64,000 nt of DNA. It comes from a virus. The notes beneath the pieces are model-generated. The model was not told where the DNA came from, searched no databases, and saw only the letters and a list, made by a program, of their open reading frames with translations. Below, one piece after another: positions 49,122-56,212 of this stretch. The DNA is taken from positions 1 through 64,000 of IMG/VR virus record IMGVR_UViG_3300029908_000019. The stretch is one strand, 5' to 3'. The translations under genes were made by a program, and so were the position numbers. Every line of letters starts with the position of its first letter. Positions within the stretch are counted from its first letter, which is position 1.

Positions 49122-51874
49122 TTCTCCCAAAGTCACGTCAGGAGATCCTTAAATGGCCATTGTTATCTACTTCAAAAGTATTGACATTCAATGGTTTTAA
49201 ACAGATTTCTGATATTGTTATTGGAGATTTAGTTCTTTCTTCAACTGGAAAATGGCAAAAAGTTTTAGATACTCAGCGAAAGAAAGCTGATGCTGAAGCT
49301 GTTAAACTTACTATTAAATACTGCCCTCCTGTGGAGATGGCAGCGTATCACCCTGTATTGGGTATTCAATCTAAAGGTCAACATAGAACTCTACGTGATG
49401 CTATTAGATTTGGTTTTGTTAACCCCAAAGAAAAATTGACTTGGATTGACGCAAATCTTCTGCAAGAAGGGGATCTTGTTGCTTGTCCTAAAGTTAAAGT
49501 ATCTTCAACAGGTATTGTTGACTTTTATATTCCTGAACCTTTTAAAAATAGATTATGTAATAAATCAGGCGGCCAAGTTCCAGTAGCTGAAAGAAATTCT
49601 CAAACTATTACAGTTTCTAATAGAGATGTAGTATATGATATGCCAGCATTTTTACCTATGACTAACTCTATGTTTGAATTTATGGGGTGGTATGCTGCTG
49701 AAGGTCATACCAATAGTGATAATGCAACTAATCATCATATGAGTGTTGTTTTGACTCTTTCCAATGATGAGTTGGAAGTTGCAAAAAAATTAAAAAACTT
49801 CTTAGTGTCAGAACTTAATATTCCAGAGCATAAGATTTCTATACAACCACATAATGGTAGTCTACGATTGGTTATTAATAACACTGTTCTTGCAGAATTT
49901 TTAGCTAAGTATTTTAAATCCGGTGCTGAAAATAAAGATATTCCAAATTGGTTATTGGGTGCAGAGGATTCACTTGTCCTATCTTTTCTGCGTGGTTGGG
50001 TAAAGGGAGATGGAACAATTCAAAAGGTAACAAGTACAAGAACAGCTTTTTCAGCTTCTACAGTTTCACAAGACTTAGCCTATAAGGGCCATTTACTTTT
50101 TAATAAAGTTGGAATTCCTGTATGGTTTAGAGAAAAGGTTCAAGATTTAGATTATATTAATAAGCATTCAAAAATACAAATGAAGTCAGTTGCTCCAGTT
50201 TGTTATAGTTTGGGAGTATCTGGTTCTAGTATTAATAAGTTGTTTCCAGGATTATATAATCATGCAAAATCTGAGACAATGTATTTTGAAGATGACCAGT
50301 ATTTCTATTTTCCAGTAACTGATGTAGAGGTCTTTAATACAAGTAAAGATTTCTGTTGTGTAACCACGGAAGACCATACAATCAATGTCCCATTTACCAC
50401 TCACAACTGCCGAATTTTCTTTAATCTGGAGCCTTACATCCAACAGATTACGGTGATGCATTCTCTTTACCCATTTTCCAAATTTGATATGGTCGTAGCC
50501 GATCCCTCCATTAAAAAGTTCTACGAAGAAATGTCCTCTAATGGGAATTTTAACCTTTTTGAATTTATTCTTCAAGCTTCTCTTTCACGAGAGAAATTTG
50601 GGGAAGCTATTTGTTTTGGTAACTTGACTCAAGATGAAACAGCAAATAAATCAGGTAAGAAGCTTTGGAGATGGTCTAATTTTATTTTGTTAGAGCCTGA
50701 ACTTGTAGAGATTAAGACAGACATGCTATCAGGTAAGAAAACTTTTGAAATGGTTCCCACTGAGGAAATTAAAGCCCTTGTTTCCTCTACTCGTCCAGAA
50801 GATCAAGAACGTGTAGAAGAGCTTAAGGAATCTTCCCCCGAACTAGTTAATGCAGTATTGGAGCATAGAAATATTAAACTCGATGAAGAATGTGTATCAC
50901 AAATTGCTCGTATTACCGATCCCTCTGCTACACGAGGAACATCGAGAATTCAATCATGTTTTAAAGCATTAATTTTACAAGACTGGATTCGCCTTGCACA
51001 ATCTGCTTATGCAAAAAATTATGTATTTCCAAAAGAACTTTGGACCATTGGTGATTTAGCAAGTAACACAATGCCTTCACAAACTGATCTAGATAATTGG
51101 AAACAATTAATTAATAGTTCAATTCAGAGTCCTCCTTTCACAATTATTGCTCCTCCCATTGTTCACTATGAACCTTTGTCAGTTATGGGTAAGCAGTTTC
51201 CTCTCAATGCTGAATATGATTATATTCAAGACCAGCTATTGGTTGGTTTAGGTGTAAATAAAAATATTATTTTAGGGGAAGGCCCAAACTTTGGCAATAG
51301 CAAAACAATGGCCCTTCAAGCCTTGGTTATGCAATATAAAGCTGTGCGTGATAAGTTTGAGGATTGGATGATTAATAAATTCTTCAGACCTATTGCTGAG
51401 AAAAATGAATTCTATACAGTTGATCCTGATACGGGTGAGAAGCAGCTTATTTTGCCCCAAATTTCTTGGTATAAATCTTTGGATATTGATGCTCAAGAAA
51501 GAGAGCAAGAACAGTTTGCTGAATTTCATAAAGAGGGCCTTATTTCAACTAAGACCTTATTTAGCAAGTATCCTAACTTGGATTATGAAACTGAACGTAA
51601 ACAATTGGAAGAAGAACGCGGTACAATATTTGATAAGGGTTCCAAAGACAATCGCCTACCTGCTAAGATATCTAGACCCAGTGGTGAGGGAATGGGTGGT
51701 GGGGGTGGAGGAGATATGGGTGGGGGTATTGGTGAGCCACAGGAACCTGTAGAACCAGGAGAACCTTCAGAAGAGGGTGCTGAGGGTCTTCCTGAAGCAG
51801 CTACAGAAGGCACCACAGAGGTTGGAGAAACTAATGTTGGTGGTACTAGTGATCTTGGAGCCCCAGAAGTATGA
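49122..51874 (+). CDS. portal protein, exon 2, containing an intein
   Basis: After the intron the frame reads FLPKSRQEILKW, then a 417-residue intein (49157-50407), then CRIFFNLEPYIQQITVM and the remaining about 480 residues of a portal. The portal is the 12-fold ring at one head vertex through which DNA enters. 'WIRLAQSAYAKNYVFPKELW' and the C-terminal Gly/Glu/Pro tail are typical. Taken alone, the frame opens at TTG 49160, which is inside the intein and is not a real start. Followed by an HNH gene overlapping by four bases. Confidence 0.85.
49157..50407 (+). mobile_element. portal intein with LAGLIDADG nuclease and proline at position 1
   Basis: Begins PLLSTSKVLTFNGFKQISDI directly after extein Trp and ends FTTHN before Cys+1. 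Position 1 is Pro, not Cys or Ser; block F reads DFCCVTTED with Cys at position F:4, and block G has Thr before His-Asn. These are features of class 3 inteins. However, the block B Trp of the WCT triplet is not at its expected place (AAYHPVLG). The central LAGLIDADG nuclease has motifs FMGWYAAEG and FLRGWVKGDG. Confidence 0.82.
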
Positions 51875-52347
51875 GGCAGATTCTCTTAACACAAGGTAAA
51901 TTTACTATTGTAGACGATGACGTTTATGAATGGGCTAAAGATTATAAATGGCAAACTAAGAAAGATGGTTCCACCTTCTATGCTGTCCGTCATTTTTATA
52001 AAGAAGATGGTACAAGAAGTTTAATGTATTTGCATCAAGCAATTATAGGATATAATTTAGATAAACTTATAGTTGATCATCGAGATGGTAATGGATTAAA
52101 TAATCAAAGATTTAATTTAAGATTTGCCACTCGAAGAAAGAATGCCTCTAATCATTATTTGAAAAGATTAGGTTTATCATCTTCTAAATATACTGGAGTT
52201 AGTTGGAGTAAAAAGCATTCTAAATGGGAAGCCCATATTAAAATTAATGGGAAGAAGAAATTTTTAGGTTTATTTATAGATGAAGATCAAGCACATTTAG
52301 CTTATGAGACTGTTAAGAATAAATTGGATACCTTGGTTTATATTTAG
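51871..52347 (+). CDS. HNH endonuclease with AP2 domain
   Basis: 158 residues. HNH_3 core (LHQAIIGYNL, VDHRDGNGLNNQRFNLR, then ATRRKNASN) and a C-terminal AP2-like DNA-binding domain (YTGVSWSKKHSKWEAHIKIN, LGLFIDEDQAHLAYE). Typical free-standing phage homing nuclease; four-base overlap with the portal stop. It may spread the portal intron or intein, but nothing in the sequence proves its target. Ends with TAG. Confidence 0.85.
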   Translation: MRQILLTQGKFTIVDDDVYEWAKDYKWQTKKDGSTFYAVRHFYKEDGTRSLMYLHQAIIGYNLDKLIVDHRDGNGLNNQRFNLRFATRRKNASNHYLKRLGLSSSKYTGVSWSKKHSKWEAHIKINGKKKFLGLFIDEDQAHLAYETVKNKLDTLVYI

Positions 52348-52369
52348 AAAAGAAAAGCGAGGTTAAGAG

Positions 52370-52726
52370 ATGAGTTTTATGGATCAAGTCTTTGGGTATA
52401 ATAGTAGCATAACAAGTTCTAATTCAACTAGTACAAGTACTGTTTGGACTAGTTATCCAAATAATACTACTCATACTGGTATTGTATCTCCTGGGATATA
52501 TACAGCTGGTACTGGTGGCTTAGGCAATAATATTACATATAATCCCGTAATTGATATTAAACGATGCAGGACTTGTAATCATGCTCATCTAGAGGAACAA
52601 ACAGGTTGTATTGATCAATACGGTTGGAATACAGTATTTGTAGATCATTGCCCTTGTAAAGAATATCTGCCGAAAGACAATTTAGAATATTTAGAATACC
52701 TTGCCAAGAAAGAAGAAACACATTAA
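52370..52726 (+). CDS. NLEYLE-tagged zinc protein with a Ser/Thr/Gly-rich N-terminus
   Basis: 118 residues. The first 60 are low-complexity (Ser/Thr/Asn then Gly), unlike any other member. Then CRTCNHAHLEE, GCIDQ, HCPCKEY and KDNLEYLEYLAKKEETH. GAGG upstream. This may be a fusion of a virion-type segment to a mini zinc protein. Confidence 0.7.
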   Translation: MSFMDQVFGYNSSITSSNSTSTSTVWTSYPNNTTHTGIVSPGIYTAGTGGLGNNITYNPVIDIKRCRTCNHAHLEEQTGCIDQYGWNTVFVDHCPCKEYLPKDNLEYLEYLAKKEETH

Positions 52727-52749
52727 GTCATTCTTAAAAGGATCTCCAT

Positions 52750-53400
52750 ATGAAAAAAACTCTTATTACCCTCTTAGCTTTGTTTATTGTGTTACCTGCC
52801 TGTGCAACGGATATTTCAAAAAAGATGGAAGACAGCACCGTTTTACTTCATATGAAAATTCATAGCACAGCAAAGGATAAGACAGGGTGGGGATCGTGTA
52901 GTGGAGTTTATATTAAAGATAATATTATCCTATCTGCAGCGCATTGTGTGTCATTTCCACCAGATGAGGGAATTACTTTAAAAGAAATTTGGGTGAAAAA
53001 GGGAGATGTATCAGAAAATGCAGTTATTGTTCGTGTTGATCCAGCTGCTGACTTGCTACTTCTTTATACACCACTAAAAGGCACACCAGTTAAATTGGCA
53101 AAAAGAGTAGTACGTGGAGAGGATTGTTGGGTTATTGGAAATCCCTTGGGGCTTGTTGATATTTTGACAAAAGGTATTGTAAGTAAACTTAATTTAAAAC
53201 CAAAAGGTGAGAAAGCTACTTTTATCGTAGTAGACGCAACAGCACTTCCCGGCAACTCAGGAGGGGCGATTGTAGATCGTAAGGGCCACCTTATTGGAAT
53301 TCTTACCAGAAGTACTTCTTTCTTTGGTGTTTTTGGGGCTTCTGGATTGGGAATTGGAGTTGACTTACATACAATTAGAGAGTTTTTAAAAGGTATTTAA
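52750..53400 (+). CDS. secreted trypsin-like serine protease
   Basis: 216 residues. Signal sequence KKTLITLLALFIVLPAC (possible lipobox LPAC) then a chymotrypsin-fold protease: His in LSAAHC, Asp in DPAADLLLL, Ser in PGNSGGAI. Close in size to DegP-type catalytic domains but without PDZ. Likely acts in the periplasm on host or phage envelope proteins. Confidence 0.85.
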   Translation: MKKTLITLLALFIVLPACATDISKKMEDSTVLLHMKIHSTAKDKTGWGSCSGVYIKDNIILSAAHCVSFPPDEGITLKEIWVKKGDVSENAVIVRVDPAADLLLLYTPLKGTPVKLAKRVVRGEDCWVIGNPLGLVDILTKGIVSKLNLKPKGEKATFIVVDATALPGNSGGAIVDRKGHLIGILTRSTSFFGVFGASGLGIGVDLHTIREFLKGI

Positions 53401-53413
53401 AAGGAATTATAAT

Positions 53414-53650
53414 ATGCCATTACACAAAAAAGGTTCACCTTCAAAAATTTCTATTATTAAGAATGCAGGTTTCTCCATGAGCGTTGATGCTTTGGCTCAA
53501 AGTTTTCTAAAAGATTGGCCTAGTAAAAAGCTTTCTATAGATCAGATCCATGCCAGCTTAAAGAGTATTGGAATTATAAACTACTCCTCAGAAGACTTAT
53601 CCACTTTGATTAGTAGACTTGAGTCCATTGGGTTTTCCGTTACTTATTAA
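53414..53650 (+). CDS. hypothetical protein (78 aa)
   Basis: AAAAGGA site. Residues 25-75 are helical with a winged-helix-like spacing (SIDQIHASLKSIGIINYSSE, LSTLISRLESIGFSV), suggesting DNA or protein binding. Last gene before repeat copy 3. Confidence 0.5.
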   Translation: MPLHKKGSPSKISIIKNAGFSMSVDALAQSFLKDWPSKKLSIDQIHASLKSIGIINYSSEDLSTLISRLESIGFSVTY

Positions 53651-53653
53651 GTT

Positions 53654-53722
53654 AAGTAGATAACAATACTTACCTACAACAAAAGTATAATAAAATCTAA
53701 TAGTATTAGGAGTACTGCGCTA
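53654..53722 (+). repeat. dispersed intergenic repeat, copy 3
   Basis: More diverged copy: AAGTAGATAACAATACTTAC, then AAAAGTATAATAAAAT, then AATAGTATTAGGAGT. Three blocks (GTAGATAACAAT, AAAAGTATAATAAAA, ATAGTATTAGGAGT) are kept across all copies while the spacers vary, as expected of a functional site. Confidence 0.65.
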
Positions 53723-53777
53723 TATTGATTTCTAGATATAAATTTTGATAATTAAATAAGAAGAGAGAGGACTTATT

Positions 53778-54020
53778 ATGCAAGACAATAATGAAAAGAG
53801 AAGCAAAGAAATTGTGTTTGAAACTGAAGAGGGTCTTAATGTACCTGTTATGTTTGAAGCACTATTTGTTAAGTATATGGGCCGTGTCCTAGATTTGATT
53901 CGCATTAGCGATATCTCTGACCGCAATTTAACACAGCTTTCTCGTACTATTAAAGATGATTGTTATCATCAAATTGATTTGGCAAAAGCCATTTTAAAGA
54001 AACACGATATCACAGAATAA
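53778..54020 (+). CDS. hypothetical helical protein (80 aa)
   Basis: GAGAGAGGA upstream. Mostly helical (VMFEALFVKYMGRVLDLIRI, LTQLSRTIKDDCYHQIDLAK). Stop overlaps the next start by one base. No family recognised. Confidence 0.5.
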   Translation: MQDNNEKRSKEIVFETEEGLNVPVMFEALFVKYMGRVLDLIRISDISDRNLTQLSRTIKDDCYHQIDLAKAILKKHDITE

Positions 54021-54220
54021 TGGCAGAATATAATACACTTTGTCTTCGCTGTTCTCATTACGATCATTTCCAAAAATTATCTTCAAGCCTCCATCTTTTC
54101 GACAAAATGTGCTGGACCGGAAAGGCGTGGGATACTAATTGTAAGTGCCCAAAACATATTGAAAAAAATTTGGAATACTTGGAATACTTATATGAGCAGG
54201 AAACAAGGAAGAATTTTTAA
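54020..54220 (+). CDS. NLEYLE-tagged mini zinc protein
   Basis: 66 residues. CLRCSHYDHF, MCWTG, NCKCPKH, then EKNLEYLEYLYEQETRKNF. Confidence 0.75.
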   Translation: MAEYNTLCLRCSHYDHFQKLSSSLHLFDKMCWTGKAWDTNCKCPKHIEKNLEYLEYLYEQETRKNF

Positions 54221-54395
54221 TTTTGAACGATGCAGAACTTGCAATCACTATTTCATAAGTCATACAAGTAAATGTGTTTATTGTTTTGATAATGCAGAAT
54301 TAAAACTTTGTGGATGTGAAGAATTTTCTCCGTCGGATAATATAGATTTTTTGGAATATGAATATGGAAAATTGGATAAAAAATTTAGCGATTAA
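54192..54395 (+). CDS. NLEYLE-tagged mini zinc protein
   Basis: 67 residues from ATG 54192, within the previous tag; an upstream in-frame ATG at 54159 would overlap more deeply. CRTCNHYFISH, CVYC, LCGCEEF, then SDNIDFLEYEYGKLDKKFSD. Confidence 0.7.
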   Translation: MSRKQGRIFNFERCRTCNHYFISHTSKCVYCFDNAELKLCGCEEFSPSDNIDFLEYEYGKLDKKFSD

Positions 54396-55032
54396 GGCCA
54401 TTCATATTTGCCGCTTGAATAAAGAGGCTGCAAGAGAAGATTTATCTTTGCCAGTCTTAGATGGTTTACTTAGAGACGGATATACTAATGTCATCTGGAA
54501 AGCAGATCGGGCAGAGTGTTTTCGTTGTAGGGATTTAAATAGACAGCAATGGACGTTACAAGATTTTTTGAATTCAACTACTCACTCAGCACCTATAGCG
54601 TCCCATGGGCATCCAAATGATCTTTGTACAGTTGTTGTATCAGGAGATGGTTTACCAGATATAGAGGTTGATTATAATGGGCATACTGATGAAAGCATTG
54701 CTCCTGTAGTTAGGACTCCTAGAGTAGTAAAACCAAAGGTAAAGACATTAGCTCCTGGGCCCCAACCCAAAGTAGTAGAAAAACCAGTGGTCCCAGAAAC
54801 TAAGGTAAAATATATTCCTAAAGATGTGCATAAACAGATGAAAGACCCCTTTGAAAAACAGAAGTTAAGCCCACAGGAGTATGAGGATTGGTTAGCGGAT
54901 TTAGAAAAAGAACAAGTTGAAGAATCTATACCAGTTCAACCAACAGATGAGGAAAAAGAAGATTGGTTAAAAGATCTCGAAAGAGAAACAAGTCTTAGAA
55001 TTCCTCAGTGGATAAGAGGCGTTATAAAATAA
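54358..55032 (+). CDS. minor head protein with SPP1 gp7-like motif (224 aa)
   Basis: Residues 44-100 contain CFRCRDLNRQQWTLQDFL, then SAPIASHGHPNDLCTVVV, close to the conserved C-terminal 'CRDLxGQxW...P..HPxCRC' motif of SPP1 gp7/Mu gpF-type head morphogenesis proteins. The C-terminal half is Pro/Lys/Glu-rich with two repeats of EDWLxDLE. Position between portal and prohead protease fits a minor capsid role. Confidence 0.6.
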   Translation: MNMENWIKNLAIKAIHICRLNKEAAREDLSLPVLDGLLRDGYTNVIWKADRAECFRCRDLNRQQWTLQDFLNSTTHSAPIASHGHPNDLCTVVVSGDGLPDIEVDYNGHTDESIAPVVRTPRVVKPKVKTLAPGPQPKVVEKPVVPETKVKYIPKDVHKQMKDPFEKQKLSPQEYEDWLADLEKEQVEESIPVQPTDEEKEDWLKDLERETSLRIPQWIRGVIK

Positions 55033-55033
55033 A

Positions 55034-56200
55034 ATGAAGTGGCAAAAGAAATATGAACTTTATATACAGTTTATTAAACCAGAGTATTTAGCAGGTTTAA
55101 GTGTTTCTGATTGCCTAGAAAAATTTGATATTTCATATCCTACGTTGCTCCAATATTTGAAAGAAGATGGTCTTACTAGAGATGCTTTTGAAACTTTATG
55201 TGTAAAATATAAGACTACATCTCAAGAAGTTATTAGTTATTATTTAGCAGGAAATTCTTTAAAAGATTGCGCTAAAAAATTTGGAATACATGAAGTTACC
55301 CTATCCTTAAATTTTAAAAAGAAGGGTATTCCTGTAAGAACTTTAGCTGAAGCTAATAAGTTAAGCGGTAAAGATCGTAAAGGTCAACCAGCTTGGAATA
55401 AGGGTTCTTGGAAAGATAAAGTATCAGAAGATGAACTAGTTTCTTATTACCAAGAAGGGCATACGCTTAAAGAATGTCGTGAGAAATTTAAAATTGACAC
55501 AATAAGTATACGGGATGCTATGGAACAACATGGTATTCTTAGAACTAAAAGTACTGCTAGATTGCTTAGTTTAAAAGAACATCCAGAATACCAAGAGAAA
55601 CTAGTTGAAAGTTTAAAGAAAAGTGCTCGTTCAGGACCCGATAATCACTTCTTTGGCAAACCTGGATATTGGGCTGGGAAGCATATTCCAAAAGAAGTTT
55701 CTGATAAAGGTAAACAAACTAGGTTAGAGAGATTTGGGGCTTACTTTTCAGATGAATCTATTGAATCAATTAGGAAAAATTTAATTGGTGTAAGTGCAGG
55801 AGAAAAGAATTGGAACTTTGGTAAATCTCCTGTGTCTAGTTTTAAGAGATTTATTTATAAAGATATAAAATTAGATAGTAGTTACGAATATGAATTTGTT
55901 AAGTATCTAGATAGCAAGAATATACCTTGGACTAGAAATTATAAAAGAATTAATTTAGAAGACGAACAAGGTAAATTTACTTATGTACCTGATTTTATTG
56001 TGAATGGTGAAATTGTTGAGACTAAAGGATGGTTTTCACCACGAGCAGTTAGAGTAATGAAAGCTCTTTTGAAAGCAGAAATTAAGGTTAAATATTTTGA
56101 TGTAGTAGAGCTTAAGAAGCTTGGGCTTCCCATAGCTGGTAGTAATGGCAAAAGTTTTGGCATTAGAGATTGGTATCCATACTTTGGGTTTAATTGTTAG
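55034..56200 (+). CDS. homing endonuclease with HTH repeats and TnsA-like PD-(D/E)xK nuclease (388 aa)
   Basis: Three helix-turn-helix repeats at the N-terminus share the pattern 'Y.L.G.S.K.C..KF.I....' (YYLAGNSLKDCAKKFGIHE and YYQEGHTLKECREKFKID). A Lys-rich linker follows. The C-terminal catalytic core (about 280-370) is 'YEYEFVKYLDSKNIPWTRNY' and YVPDFIVNGEIVETKG, the E...D...ExK arrangement of TnsA/PD-(D/E)xK enzymes. Free-standing nuclease between head genes. Confidence 0.72.
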   Translation: MKWQKKYELYIQFIKPEYLAGLSVSDCLEKFDISYPTLLQYLKEDGLTRDAFETLCVKYKTTSQEVISYYLAGNSLKDCAKKFGIHEVTLSLNFKKKGIPVRTLAEANKLSGKDRKGQPAWNKGSWKDKVSEDELVSYYQEGHTLKECREKFKIDTISIRDAMEQHGILRTKSTARLLSLKEHPEYQEKLVESLKKSARSGPDNHFFGKPGYWAGKHIPKEVSDKGKQTRLERFGAYFSDESIESIRKNLIGVSAGEKNWNFGKSPVSSFKRFIYKDIKLDSSYEYEFVKYLDSKNIPWTRNYKRINLEDEQGKFTYVPDFIVNGEIVETKGWFSPRAVRVMKALLKAEIKVKYFDVVELKKLGLPIAGSNGKSFGIRDWYPYFGFNC

Positions 56201-56212
56201 GAGAATTTGTCT

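Noticed and set aside
49160-49162. TTG 49160 as the true start of the portal gene
   Set aside because: It lies four bases after the first base of the intein. The gene starts at 48687 and continues across the group I intron.
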